Notes: generated from the sequence alone by a model not told the origin. A DNA stretch of 64,000 nt from Agrypnia vestita (GCA_016648135.1 JADDOH010002315.1:62001-126000), one strand, 5' to 3'. Shown: positions 1-10,815, counted from the first letter of the stretch. Made by a program: numbers and translations.

Positions 1-262
1 ATAACAACGAGAAAAATTTACGGCAGAATCAAATCTTTAAAATATTTTTTAGTTACAGGTTATTTGAAAATTTCAAATAGAGGGAATCTTTATATATTTA
101 CTTGTTCGTTTATGATTTTCTTCTTCTCTAGCTGTTTAAGAAAATTTAATCTAAAGCCTTTAAGTCTCAAAGTGCAATGGAATCAGCGCAGATTAATAAT
201 TTATTTTATGATACCTCTAATACCTCCAATTTTATACTCTTTTTGGGACATTCGAGAGGTAT

Positions 263-752
263 AAAAGCAAAGGCAGCAATATCCAAAAAAATTTATAAAA
301 ATGTTTTGAATGCAATCACTGAGGATTACTAGTTTAGAATGTACTGAATTCGAGATTTTATAGGAAATATAGCTCTATCTCATCAAAAATCACGTTTCCA
401 AATCACTTTTTAAAGCAAAAGCAGCAATATCCACTTCAACCAATCAACCTCCAAGGATGTTTCATGTAACAAAATGGCCGCTTCATACTTCATAGTTTTT
501 TCTTTTTTTTAGAGTGAAAGTTGATGTCGATTTTAGACTGAAACTTCATAGCAAAGACATCAATATCCACTATTTCGTAGCAAACATATATTTATACACA
601 TTTGTAATATAATAAGAAAACTGAAACGGAAATTGTTTTTAAAAATCTTAATTCCAATTTTATAGATTCCAGAGAAATTTCCTTGAGTAGTGACAGGTTT
701 TTTGTATTTATCTCAGAAATAACTCAGTGGGATATTGCTGCTTTTGCTTTTA
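263..752. mobile_element. MITE, family A (AAAAGCAAAGGCAGC termini), long copy
   Basis: The left terminus AAAAGCAAAGGCAGC is matched by the inverted right terminus GCTGCTTTTGCTTTTA, with TA next to each end. Two shorter copies of the same family occur at 8814-9040 and 17094-17286. This copy is about twice their length and carries two extra internal variants of the terminal motif (near 414 and 549). There is no coding capacity. It is a non-autonomous DNA transposon of unassigned superfamily. Confidence 0.75.
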
Positions 753-821
753 TACCGTTCATTCTACATACATAATATTGTAACAATACAGTAAAAGAGA
801 TTAAGTACAGAATCCCTCGCA

Positions 822-1202
822 ATATCGTCATGATCGTAGAACAATGACGGATGTGCAAAAAATTCCATATTGACTTTTGGATCGTTAAAAAGTGAAAAAA
901 AGAAGCCATCTAATGGTATATAAAAAATGTATTTTTTTCATTAATTTAACTGTCGTTATACGAAGTCGATACAACGACGGTTCTGATTTGCGATCGTAGA
1001 ACAATGCGGCAGTAAAAACGTTGTTGTACTGCGCTGAGGTTTTAAAGGTACCCACTTTGAATAACTAACCCAAGTTTCAAAGGAAAATCTTTTGTAGTTA
1101 TCGAGCTATGACATATAGTGTCTTTATGTAAATAAACTTCAAACTGCTCTCCTGAAACTTGGGAAAAATCACATGCGTCGTTGTTCTACGATTATGACGA
1201 TA
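822..1202. mobile_element. MITE with CGTCATRATCGTAGAACAA termini
   Basis: The sequence at 823-850 is repeated inverted at 1173-1202, sharing ATATCGTCAT and ATCGTAGAACAA. A further partial copy of the terminal motif lies inside near 990. About 380 bp, no ORF. This is best explained as a non-autonomous inverted-repeat element. Confidence 0.6.
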
Positions 1203-1358
1203 TGTCAACGACAACCAAAAGTACGAAAGCTACGACTCGTGACAACATTCATCTACCATGATTAAATGTATTTATTCAAATTAACATAATAGAATATCAT
1301 AGTGAAGTTGAATAATAATTTCCTTTCTTTGTTATAATAATTAAACTTTATATTCCAG

Positions 1359-1543
1359 AAATGAGTGAAGCCCTGGTAAACATATTTGTTAAGCCATTGG
1401 TCGTAGAACATCCAGGAGGCCACTACCTCGCTTGCTCGGGCTCACTGAAGAATAGTTATAAAGATTTCTTCTGCGACATGGCTGATGAGTTTCTTGACTT
1501 ACCAAATGACAGTGAGGGTGATCACAAGACATCGAGTCATTGA
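1359..1543 (+). CDS. OVCA2: OVCA2-like serine hydrolase (FSH family), terminal exon
   Basis: This is the terminal coding exon of an esterase of the OVCA2 / FSH1 alpha/beta-hydrolase family, small cytosolic serine hydrolases that act on carboxylic esters. The exon opens after TATTCCAG with AA completing a split codon and encodes about 60 residues up to a TGA stop. The diagnostic stretch is LEHPGGHY-type: here VVEHPGGHYLACSGS, where the His of PGGH is the expected catalytic base of the Ser-Asp-His triad, followed by a helix KNSYKDFFCDMADEF as in the family C-terminus. Nucleophile and Asp lie on upstream exons outside the window. A polyadenylation signal follows 150 bp downstream. The gene converges on Elongin B. 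The family call rests on remembered family sequence, not a search. Confidence 0.72.
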
Positions 1544-1693
1544 AAAAATGCACTCAAATAATTCAATTACTTAATTCACGCCAAGACTATTCCGATGGTC
1601 CCTACGTATACTGTCAAGTCTGCAAAAATTTAATTTTGGTATTACTATCTACATAAACATTACAGCTTAATGTAATTACTCTTTAAGAATTTT

Positions 1694-1699
1694 AATAAA
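1694..1699 (+). terminator. Polyadenylation signal AATAAA (OVCA2-like gene)
   Basis: A canonical AATAAA lies about 150 bp after the OVCA2-like stop codon on the same strand, a reasonable distance for a short 3' UTR. Confidence 0.5.
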
Positions 1700-1724
1700 A
1701 CTTTCAATACTTCCCGTCGGCAGT

Positions 1725-2087
1725 CTATAAGCGAGAGCTGGATATTTGTAGGGAAAGGGACATTAAGATATGAATAATGTTAAAAAAAAAACCTTTATAC
1801 ATGCTCTTTTTAACAATTTTTTTTTTAAAACATTGTTCAATTCTATTGTCTTCTATATACAAGTTATATTGTCCAAAAATATAAGGTCGCTTTGATTGTT
1901 TAAGAAAGTAAAATGAAAAAATATTTTTTGCAGATTCGATAGTATATAAATCACTTAGCTGGTCTAATTTGTACTGTTTATTATTATACTTAACAGTAAA
2001 TATATTCAATGGGAACCAAATATCACTGCATACTTGACTGCCATTTAGTTTTATCAAATCCCCCGTTTTTGTTGATGCATTCCTCAC
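1725..2087 (-). other. Unassigned open frame, possibly transposon-derived
   Basis: An open frame of about 120 codons whose N-terminal half has normal residue composition (for example GDLIKLNGSQVCSDIWFPL) before it becomes Lys/Phe/Ile-rich. No family was recognised. It lies next to a transposon-type peptide relic at 2150-2228 on the same strand and may be part of the same decayed element. There are no clear splice signals. The Phe/Lys-rich 3' part is probably non-coding. Confidence 0.2.
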
Positions 2088-2149
2088 TTCAATGCCGAGG
2101 AATCAATAAAATCGTGAACATAGCAGTTTTCAAACTCTATTAATTGTCC

Positions 2150-2228
2150 TAGTGGATTTTTTCACCATGCTCATCGCTGACGGCACCCAAATTTTTAGGA
2201 AAGAAGTCCAAATGAGAATGCAGGAAGT
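2150..2228 (-). pseudogene. Relic of a mobile-element ORF (HFLHSHLDFFP motif)
   Basis: The minus strand reads HFLHSHLDFFPKNLGAVS followed by DEHGEK before stops intervene. I recall near-identical peptides recurring many times in uncharacterised, transposon-associated arthropod proteins. Only about 26 codons are left and both sides are broken by stops, so this is a fossil. The element superfamily was not identified. Confidence 0.45.
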
Positions 2229-2480
2229 GTATTTTTAAGGACATGTGACAGTCCAAAGCTTTAAGTTCTTAAAATAATATGTACATGCTGGCTTGTCACA
2301 TAAAAGTTCATCAGAGAAATTATTTTTCTAAATAAAATTCAATATTAGTGTTAGTATTAAATTATTAAAATTTAATGTTAAGAGTGTATAAACAATAACA
2401 AATTAATATAAATCAATGCATTAAATTCAATTACAAAAAATCTGCATTTTATTATACTGACAATTTGACACCACAGTCCA

Positions 2481-2561
2481 AAGGCAGAATAGCAAAATGG
2501 TAAATCGCTTACTTAGCATGAGGGAGGTAGCAGAATCAATAAAATTTAATTATCTCTTCCA
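2481..2561 (+). pseudogene. tRNA-Ala(AGC)-like pseudogene or SINE head
   Basis: AGCAAAATGGTAAATCGCTT resembles the A-box/D-arm of animal tRNA-Ala, and ACTTAGCATGAGGGAGG resembles its anticodon arm with AGC at the wobble-loop position. The T-arm (GCAGAATCAATAAAA) and acceptor stem no longer pair properly. It is therefore a decayed tRNA-Ala gene or the head of a tRNA-derived SINE, not a functional tRNA. Confidence 0.55.
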
Positions 2562-2708
2562 AAATCTTTTTGATTTCAATAAAGTTGTGTAAGAACTTGG
2601 TATCAATTCCGGTACCAGTTAAGCTGAAAATATAACGCAAAGCAAAAAAGAGTATATAAAAATGTTGTATAATTTTAATCTAAATGCACATACGTACGTA
2701 TGAAATTT

Positions 2709-3096
2709 TCTTACTTACTTATTTACCATCACGCCGTTTCCCGTGGGGGTAGGCAGAGAGGATAGAGCGCCACACTCTTCTGTCCTGACATACGACTCTT
2801 GCTTCATTCACATTCATATATCTTCGCATGCAAGCTCGCTGATTGTTGAAGCTTCTAACGGGATCATCTTCCAGTATCTGGTTAACCTGGTCATGCCACG
2901 TTTTCTGCGGTCGCCCTCTCTCTCTGGTGCCATCAACACTTGCATTATATATCTTTCTTTATATAATAATAATAATATTTAGATAACTTATATAGATCCG
3001 TTTTCGCGAATACTCACCTCAAGGGCACTTACCATTCTTTCCTCATTCATTCACTCAATATGCCCAAACCATCTGAGTGACCCTTTTTTATGGCAC
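2709..3096 (-). mobile_element. RTE-like non-LTR retrotransposon, 3' fragment
   Basis: On the minus strand this matches the C-terminal end and 3' tail of the element at 45760-46382 (both contain the RRVWRSIL-type end, the LEDDPV/LEDGPV segment and the GTAAGTAAGTAAG tail). The copy is broken by an AT-rich insertion around 2950-3010 and has no intact frame. It is a 5'-truncated dead copy, one of three in this window. Confidence 0.65.
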
Positions 3097-4851
3097 ATTT
3101 TACAAGAGAACCCACTGAATTAACAAATACTCATCTTACTTACCCAGTTTCCGTGTCTGGTATAAGATTTTAAGTTAAATAAATGAGGAATTCAAATTAA
3201 CAATTCAATTAATCAAATTAAAAACAAAGTAACAATTGGCATTCAAAAAAAGCCAATTGTTAGAATGGTTATCTTCACTATCTGAGGTAGTAGTAGAAAA
3301 CCAGAAAGAATTTTTTTGTAATACATACGTAGGAAAGGTTCATTGGTCGATGGAATGAAAGAGCGATCTGTTGTTAGTATTTATTCCTCGACCGGAGATA
3401 GGCTCCAGGAGCAAATAAGGTGTACAGGTTACAATATGTAAATAAGAAAATTATTAATTACAAAAACGGTAAAAGTATTGAGCACGTATAAAAATGATGA
3501 AAAGATCGGACAAAGAGAAACCTACCACGGATGCGAAACGCGGACAAAAAAAAGATTTTATAGACAACGGTACCTGGGACAGATCGACACTGGTGCATGA
3601 CATCATTTAACTCCCTTTGTTTACATAGAAGGCGACGGCTCCGCCGCCGTTGTTTATATTAACCTAACGAAAAAGGATCGTCGCAATCAGAGGCGTGGAT
3701 CAGCTTGGTACCGCTGCACACATCTTATTTAGTTTTCGGTGTTGGCACATTTCATAGAATTATTTTTCTTATTACAATTTTAATTAAGATTCCCGTTTCG
3801 AACCAGAATTTTTTTTTTTAATTTTTATCTGACTTATTTATATAAAAGAGAATGAATGTACATATAATGTTCAATTTATGTTACTTTAAAGAATATCCAA
3901 CACTTTACAGAAGGCAAGTCGGACATATTGAGAAAACTGCAAACTTTTATATCGCTTATCTCCTCCTCAGCTGTTGACATTTTCACCAAAAATGAAGATT
4001 GAATAAAAAAGACAAGTTTTTGTTACTACACTTTAGTGACAAGTCAACCCCCTAGTGGATATGTATATGTGCGTGTGTGTTCTTCATTCACTTCATTGTT
4101 TAAATAAAACAACTAAATACGCTTCATTAGTTTATTAAATAAAACAAATATTGTAATTTTCCATTATTTAATAACATAAAAATTTATCTATTTACTGACT
4201 GATGATGAGAACATTGCCAAAAATTAACGAGAAGGCATTTTAATTTCAAGATTTGTTTTACGATACTGACTATTATATATATATTTAATTATGGTTACCA
4301 TTTCTATATTTTTGTTTAAAAAATAATATGAATCACACAACAAAAAAACTATTCAACCATAGACCGCTGCAGCATATATATATAAATATAGATAAACTAT
4401 CGCATTCATCCAATCTAGTTGCATGTGATGTTACAAAAAGACTACATAAAGTTTTAAATTAAAGACAAATGTTGATAAATTATATAATTTTATATTAAAA
4501 TAATATTTCATTTAAATATTCGGTTTACAAAAGTTGATAATCAGGAACATGACAGAAAAACAAGAAAAAATTAGAATAAAAAATAGTCCCATTTTTAAAA
4601 CAACTTTTATATACATTTTTTCCAATGGCTGTAATTCAAGGCAAAGAAATTTTATACTTAAATATTGATGTATTTTGTCAGCTAAACAGAGTGAAGATTG
4701 AATTCATCTTGGCACTGATAAGTTTTCGAATATGCGCTGACAATGAAAAGCATTCCAGTAATATCTCACGTGCATTCATATTATGTTAACGCAGTGGCGA
4801 ATGCTTTTATATACATATTTATACTCTTGAAATGTCATGGTGGTCTTCAGC
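3097..4851. other. Intergenic region downstream of Elongin B
   Basis: AT-rich sequence between the converging OVCA2-like and Elongin B genes. The part nearest 4851 should be the Elongin B 3' UTR. A degraded piece of the foldback family lies at about 3884-3995 (AAGTCGGACATATTGAGAAA and TATCGCTTATCTCC). A somewhat GC-richer stretch at 3480-3720 has no recognisable content. No gene was seen. Confidence 0.4.
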
Positions 4852-4963
4852 CTAGTTAACCTGTTCCTGTCCGTTGCTCTCCTGTGACTTCATCACGTCA
4901 GGAAGATCCGGAGGGGATGAGAAGGGTGTCAGTTCGAGAATTTCAAACTCGCCGCTGTCTTTT
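4852..4963 (-). CDS. EloB: Elongin B terminal coding exon
   Basis: The acceptor is CCATTCCAG at the high-coordinate end. The first base completes an AGA codon begun in the previous exon. It encodes [20 protein letters not shown], then [16 protein letters not shown] and TAG. The [11 protein letters not shown] segment is the conserved C-terminal strand region of Elongin B. Confidence 0.92.
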
Positions 4964-7900
4964 CTGGAATGGAAATTATATAATTGAAGAGTGTAAATTA
5001 TGGCGTGGGGGAACTTTTTCAATGGTTGAATTATCAACCTTCAAGAAGGTACGCGGCATCGAATCAACCGCACTTTATACACTTTTGTTTATAATGTCAT
5101 TTATTTTTGTCACAAGTATTTCTCTTCTCAAGTAGCCTCCTTTAAGTCCACTACGAACAAGAACAACTATATGCCCCTCTTCCCCGCGTGCCCCGTCTTG
5201 CACTATTATCTTTTGTTTCAGTCACAGTGTAGGCGTCGAAAAGACTACTTGCGCCCGTCGTCGAAAAGGTTACGCACGACACTGCAAAATTCATTTTCTT
5301 ATTTTTGCAACCAAGATCGTATTTTAACAGCATTTTTTTTTTATGAAAAATGGCTTGAAGACCTATTAGTGATTCTGAGATAAATATAAGAGATCACTTG
5401 AACATAAGCAATCGAGACAGGAGCAATGAACCAGGCACAAGTTCAACTGCATGCAGATGTAACTGTAAAATATGCCCGACTAAAAAAAGGAGACAATCTT
5501 AAGACAAAATGCACATCTTGTCTAAGAAATATGTATTTGCAGGGACCACACTACATTTTTTGTTTGCAATGAATGTTACCATGACAAAGAGACTAATGAG
5601 GAAACTACTACTATTTTTTTATTATATATTATTACTAGATCTCAGCAAATGCTTCTGGCTTTATAATTTAAATTTTGCTCTACTTATTATAAGGATTTAT
5701 CTTGCCAAAATGTTTTATTATCCAAAGACATTTATGCAAGATTTTTAAGTTTATTACTTTGATTTTATCTTTATGTATAAGTAATATATATTAGGTCCTT
5801 ACATATGAAATTGACGTTTAGTATGGGAGGAACATAAAGCCGATTTTTTTTTATTATAATATATTTATTTAATCAAAGTATGTAATTTGGTAGCCGTCTG
5901 TTGTGCAGTGTGTGGTCTAGCGTTATCATGAAGCAGCAGTGGCCTAGAGCGATTAACCAGCCTCGGTTGTTTAGCAACTATCTTTTCCATCATGGTTTGC
6001 AGTTGCTGACAATAGACATCTGCCGTCATCGTCTGGCCAGATTTAAGAAAGCTGTAGTGAACGACACCAGCACTATTCCACCAAACGCTTACAAGTAACT
6101 TTTTTGGAGTCAATTTTCGCTTGGGGCATGGTTTGCCTGGTTTGGCAGGGTTCAGCCATTGCGATGAGCGCTTCTGATTATCGTACAGGATCCACTTTTT
6201 ATCACAGGTAATGATTCGATTTAAAATCCCTTCATTATTGTGCCGGTTGAGTAATGCAACGCAGCAGTCAACGCGCGTTTGTTGATTTGCTTCACTCAAT
6301 TCGTGAGGTACCCACCATTCAAGCTTTTTCACCTTACCAGTTTGCTTCAAGTGGATTAAAACAGTTTTATCACTAACATCGCAGCCTGCAGCTAACTCGG
6401 ATGTGGTTTGCGATGGATCCGCTTCCACAATAGCCTTCAATTCTTCATTATCAACTTTGGTCTCCGGCCGTCCACGGGGCTTGTTCTGCAGGTCGAAATT
6501 TCCAGAACGAAAACGTTGGAACCAAAAACGCACTGTGTTTTCTTTTGCGGCACCGTCGCCATACACATCATTAATCCTTCGAGCCTTTTCTGCAGTACTG
6601 GTGCCACGGTGGAACTCGTACTCGTAAATAACGCGATATTTCAAGTTTTTCATTTTGTAAACTGAGTGACGCAAAGAAAAAAACAATTGAGGAAAAAACA
6701 AATGAATTATGATTTTCAAAACACAAATACATGAGTAAATAATAGTTGTATAAATTTGGATTTGGAATTCCTAACCAAAGAGAAGATATTTGAGATCAAA
6801 TTTGCCAGTACGGCAAAACGTCAATTTCATATGTAAGGACCTAATATATGTTGTCAAATTGTGACCTAATCCGAAGAAAATGTGTCCTTTTTTAATTATA
6901 ATTTTAATTGCAATCAACTGCGATTTGATTTTCTTTACATAACTAAATAGTTTCTCAACCAATAGATAATTGTTATTATTATAAAAAACAAATGATTATT
7001 TAATTATTTGGTGTTTTAAATTCCTAAAATCTTCAATAGGTCTTTAAGACTACGCACGACCGCTGCCGTTCCGAATGACCAGGCGCCCGCTTGTAGGTTA
7101 AATAATTAAATCTAAATGAATATTTTTTCTCGAAATTTCCTGAACTATTTTAAAACTCCATCATGACCAAAAGACGTCTGGAAGAGACTAAAATTGTGGA
7201 AGAGACTAAAGAATTGGATTCCAATTTTGATAGCTGTTGGTTTTCCGAATAAATAAAAATAAAAATGATATGAAAATGTTTCAGATGTTAATCTTTCTGT
7301 TAGCATAATAGCAATATTTTATTCATGTTCCATTAAAAAATTATATTAGAATAAACGGAATCAATATATCAGCGCATAGGCATTCTGCCATTAATGGCGG
7401 GTCAGTGGGTAAGCCTAGACCATAATCTGTTATATTCAATTTATACTCGCATGAAAAAAGCAAATCCACTTTAATTTTATAGTAGTGACTTTCTTAATAT
7501 TGAACCTTGTGTGTCAGTGTAAACATCGGGTGAAATATGACATATTTATTAAGAATTTCATACCAGCTTAGCCCTCAAAAGGTTAATCAACTTAGATTGT
7601 CATTTTTTTTTTTTGGAAGATAAAATAAAAAAGGGTTACCGGCAATAATTTGTGAAAATACCAAAAAGAAAAGCCAATAAATTTAGTAGTAATTTGAGAA
7701 ATCTAACAAACTTTGTTTAAACCGAAGTAATTGTTTTTAAACGTCTGCTGGTTTTGATACCGTACTGTATCTTCGTTAGGACGGATGCACAATAATTTTG
7801 TCTATATATAAACATAAAAAAAAAATTGTAGTATTTATTATAGTTATAAAAATATGTTGTATATTTTCTTACCTTAAAGCTAAACCGATAGGAGCTGGAC

Positions 7901-9306
7901 TTTGAGCTTTGGCTGTAGATGATGTCAGACCGTAGTCCTGTAGCGTTTTATCATTCTCCATCATTTGATTGTCTTTATTAAATAACATTTGATTTACTGG
8001 CGGCACTTTTAGAATCCCTTCAAATAAAAATATAATAACATTGATTATAATTATATTAAAAATAAACTAAAGACTGTATGATAAGTAGCCGTGCTTACTG
8101 GTGGCGCCACTGACATAAAACCTATATACCATTGTTTAACACATCTTTTGAATGAATAATAAAAACTCTTATTTTCAAAAAAATACCAAAATATATGTAT
8201 GTAAACCTCAATATTTTATGAACTATAATTTTTTGTATTTTAATGATATTTCAGATGACAAAATTACAATAATAATTCAACTGTTCAAGATAAAAGTATC
8301 ACACCGAGATCAGTCCTGGATATGGAAATAATTATATAGTTCCAGGTATAAAACTTTAGTGATAGTGGCAGTTTTGCATCCATGCGTCACAGATAGTGTA
8401 TGTGACGCAGAATTTATTTTATTGTGAGTTTGGAGTCAGAGTGACACTGACACCACACTCATTGTCTTAAGTTTGTTTCAACACTAAATGGTAGTCTTGT
8501 GCCAAGGGATAAGTATCTTCCACTAGAGACAACGGATTAGTAAATAAGGCTGACTTTTTTCTTTATTAAATGATAATACTATTTGAGTTTTTATAAATAT
8601 TTCAATTTCATTATTATTTCAATGTTATAACATCTAGTGCAATAAAAATAATATCACCTCATGGTAGGAATCAAGCCTTCATCTTTCTTCTCACAATAAA
8701 TAAATTTTCTATAAAGTTAAATAAATAATAATTCGTATATAGGTTACTTTGGCATGCGTATCAGTGGCAATGAATGTGATTTGATAATTTTTATAGTTCA
8801 ATTGTGTGGTGTAAAAGCAAAGGCAGCAATATCCAAAAAAAAATTAATGTAGTCATTGAGGATTATTAATTTAGAATGTACTGAATTTGAGATTTTATAG
8901 GAAATATAGCCTATAAATTTATAGGAAACATGATTGTGGAAGCGATAGGTACCTTAAATCTATAATTCAGTACATTATAAATTAGTAATCCTCGGTGACT
9001 GCAATTAAAAACATTTTTTGGTTATGCTGCCTTTGCTTTTAAAGCTCACAATTAGACTCGTGATAAACTCAACTTTTATACGATCGGTATTTTTATCCGT
9101 ACTAAAATCATTCATTCTTATAAATGGGCAAACTTTAGCTGCAACTTGATACTCGATGTAAGGAACGATACTTGGTTAGGAAAAAATAAATGTGAGGAAA
9201 GTTTTCGCCTACCTTCAATCATTTTCTTCAGCTCCAAAACGGTCGTAGTATCTTTGGCATCGGTAAAAATTGTTCTCTTTTTCCTCCTTATCATGAGAAA
9301 TACATC
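4852..9306 (-). CDS. EloB: Elongin B (ubiquitin-like adaptor), three coding exons
   Basis: Elongin B binds Elongin C and bridges cullin-2/5 ubiquitin ligases to substrate receptors; with Elongin A it also forms the SIII transcription-elongation factor. Coding exons: 9306-9213, 8017-7873 and 4963-4852, joined in phase with GT-AG introns (351 nt, 116 residues after the initiator Met). The protein begins [20 protein letters not shown], continues through the ubiquitin fold ([40 protein letters not shown]) and ends in the family signature [14 protein letters not shown] with tail SNGQEQVN. Length matches the usual 117-118 residues. The first exon should end in ATG and lie upstream; candidate CAT|AC sites exist near 9423 and 9533 but neither has a strong donor, so it is unresolved. 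The first coding intron carries a MITE; the second carries piggyBac and mariner relics. The gene is head-to-head with 4EHP. Confidence 0.93.
5402..5610 (+). pseudogene. piggyBac transposase C-terminal zinc-finger relic
   Basis: The plus strand encodes [20 protein letters not shown], then a stop/frame change, TKCTSC, and in a shifted frame [18 protein letters not shown]. The order C-x2-C, Lys/Arg-rich, C-x2-C, C-x2-H, C-x2-C matches the cysteine-rich finger at the C-terminus of piggyBac-family transposases. At least one stop and one frameshift separate the parts, and no catalytic domain is visible upstream. It lies in the second coding intron of Elongin B, on the opposite strand. Confidence 0.5.
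5791..6844 (-). mobile_element. mariner-family transposon, internally deleted
   Basis: Both ends carry the inverted repeat TTAGGTCCTTACATATGAAA (5791 on the plus strand; its complement ends at 6844), with a TA target-site duplication on each side. The element is about 1.05 kb instead of about 1.3 kb because the 3' part of the transposase gene is missing. It is inserted in the second coding intron of Elongin B in the gene's own orientation. TIR identity is high, suggesting a fairly recent insertion. Confidence 0.93.
5865..6719 (-). pseudogene. mariner transposase, C-terminally truncated
   Basis: A 284-codon open frame. The real start is probably the internal Met 23 (MKNLKYR), giving 262 residues against about 345 normally. 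Visible features: N-terminal paired-like helix-turn-helix region (about 25-120), the RGRPE linker (82-86), the mariner signature WVPHEL (136-141), first catalytic Asp in TCDKKW (D173) and second Asp in HDNARPHTA (D265). The third catalytic Asp, expected in a YSPDLAP-type motif, is absent: after TATKL the frame runs directly into the 3' untranslated end and stops. The deletion, not point mutations, is what inactivates it. Insect databases often mislabel such proteins SETMAR. It cannot transpose itself, but its TIRs could be used in trans. Confidence 0.9.
6845..7872. other. Elongin B intron, remainder
   Basis: AT-rich intron sequence between the mariner and the middle Elongin B exon. A short GC-richer patch at 7046-7100 is unassigned. 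No coding or TIR structure was recognised. Confidence 0.4.
7873..8017 (-). CDS. EloB: Elongin B middle coding exon
   Basis: The acceptor TTTGAAG precedes GG ATT CTA; donor GTAAGAAA follows TTAAG. It encodes [20 protein letters not shown] and then [28 protein letters not shown] (with the split R). This is the second half of the ubiquitin-like fold that contacts Elongin C in the family. Confidence 0.92.
8812..9042. mobile_element. MITE, family A, short copy
   Basis: Left end AAAAGCAAAGGCAGCAATAT at 8814 and inverted right end TGCTGCCTTTGCTTTT at about 9040. The inner arms (GAGGATTATTAATTTAGAAT and its inverse) also pair, giving a foldback of about 230 bp. It lies in the first coding intron of Elongin B. 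Confidence 0.8.
9213..9306 (-). CDS. EloB: Elongin B first amino-acid-rich coding exon
   Basis: The acceptor TTTTTTAG precedes GAT GTA TTT CTC ATG; the donor is GTAGGCG after GAA G. It encodes [20 protein letters not shown] and then [11 protein letters not shown]. Because the family begins MDVFLMI, the initiator ATG must be the last codon of an upstream exon. Confidence 0.92.
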
Positions 9307-9849
9307 CTAAAAAATAAAACGAGTACATGAAAACACCGATTGATTGTCATCTTAAACGCTCACGGCGTTAAACTTATGTTATAAAAAAGTTGTCAATATG
9401 AAAGCATTTTAATAATTAACCATTGTAAATATTGTTTAAAGGCTTTGCCGATTGTGAATAAAAATTATTTTAATAATCGGCAAACGCAAAGCTATCCGTC
9501 ACGTCCGTCAAGCACCCCACAGATTTCGGATAAAACCATAGATAAAACAGAAAAATTGTAATCAACGCTAGAGGAAAACTTTTGTTGTTTATGATATTTA
9601 AAAATATCTATAACCCCATACACAGCTAGACATGATACATTATTTTTGGTTTAGGTGTAATATGTTGTACTATTTATCGGCTATAGTTTATTTTTTTAAA
9701 TATCATACCCAAAATACAAAAATAACTCATCATGCTGTCAGTTAAAAACATTGTCAAAAATCTAAACTAAATCTTTTACGTCCATATGAATACATATTTC
9801 TTATTATTGTCAGAAGAAACTTTTTGGAGATTCCTGTTACTTAATGTAC

Positions 9850-10140
9850 TCTGTAGGCGGCGGCGTCAGGGCCGCTGTAACTGGAAGCCATTCCAGAATC
9901 GACTTTTTGCCCGACCTCAAGAGTTCGCCCAGTGGGTTAACTCTGCTGCTTTCGCAGCGATCGAATTTCTTCCAGCTGAATTGTATGGTCTTATAATTCC
10001 GCCCGTTCGAGTGGTCCCAGCAGGTGGTCGCGGAGCATCGACCAATCGGGAGGCCCGGGCCGGCCGGGGCATTGTAGTGGAGAGGTGACGTAAATTCTGC
10101 GCCAGCTGGCCATGCCCCTCAATCAGTTTGGCGTGGGTGA
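9850..10140 (-). promoter_or_regulatory. GC-rich promoter-like patch (EloB promoter or LTR relic)
   Basis: GC-rich in an AT-rich surround. On the minus strand it shows, in order within about 130 bp, a CRE-like TTACGTCACC, an inverted CCAAT box (GATTGGTC) and a TATA-like AATTATAAGACC. That order would fit transcription toward Elongin B. A fragment of an LTR promoter would look the same. Open frames on both strands here are by-products of the base composition and match no family. Confidence 0.3.
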
Positions 10141-10737
10141 CGATAAATACTCGCTTGCCGAACACCTTTAGTAGAACTGCTGGAGTAGATAGGCAAATTC
10201 ACATATATCAAGCAATTAATTAACTATGTACACTTTTGCAATGTAATGAAGAAGTAGAATTAGTAAAATAAGTAAAAACACATCCATACACTTGATTTTT
10301 TAATGGAATTTAAAATAAATTAAAATTTAATAAATATTATTATTAAGGTCTGCAGGTTAAGCGTAGTTTTAAATGTGATAGCTGTTTCAGCTTGTTTAGC
10401 CATTGCCAAACAGTGGATGTATAATTTTTAATGTTATTTTATTTTTATATGTTTTTTAAGAGTATTTGTTGTTTTTTCAATTTTCCTCCACTCGACATTG
10501 AAAATTGGGGCATTAAATACCAATTAGCAAAAAACGAACAGTAACTTTAAAAACAGGGCCAAATAACCCAACCTGGGCTGCATGCAAGAATGTAAAATTC
10601 GGATACTTGTATCGTTTGTACAATTATTGAATAAAAGTAATTCCAATATCTTTAATCATCAAACATAATAATTTTGTTTTCTGTCTGTCCGTCCTTAACT
10701 TCATGTAATAAAAAAATTAAAAAAACCAAATTAAACG

Positions 10738-10815
10738 GCCGGAGATGGGACTTGAACCCCGGCCCAGCAAACCCGAACCGGCTGCCTAACGCATGTTGCT
10801 ACCGCCACTTCTCTG
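10738..10815 (-). repeat. tRNA-derived SINE-like sequence
   Basis: On the minus strand a B-box-like GGGGTTCAAGTCCC is preceded by an A-box-like TGGCGGTAGCAACATGCGTT and a GC-rich middle. The T-arm can pair, but acceptor and anticodon arms do not form a proper tRNA. It reads as a SINE head or degenerate tRNA copy. Confidence 0.35.

Larger units (their letters stand above)
1..1358 (+). other. Intron of the OVCA2-like gene (partial)
   Basis: This is non-coding sequence upstream of the OVCA2-like terminal exon, ending in the acceptor TATTCCAG at 1351-1358. I see no other hydrolase exon in it, so earlier exons should lie left of the window. It holds two MITE-like elements (263-752 and 822-1202) and otherwise AT-rich sequence. 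Confidence 0.6.

Noticed and set aside
9786..10165. Opposed frames across the GC-rich patch, one reading GKRVFIVTHAKLIEGHG
   Set aside because: No family match and the composition explains the openness; not called as an Elongin B exon because no in-phase ATG donor connects it.
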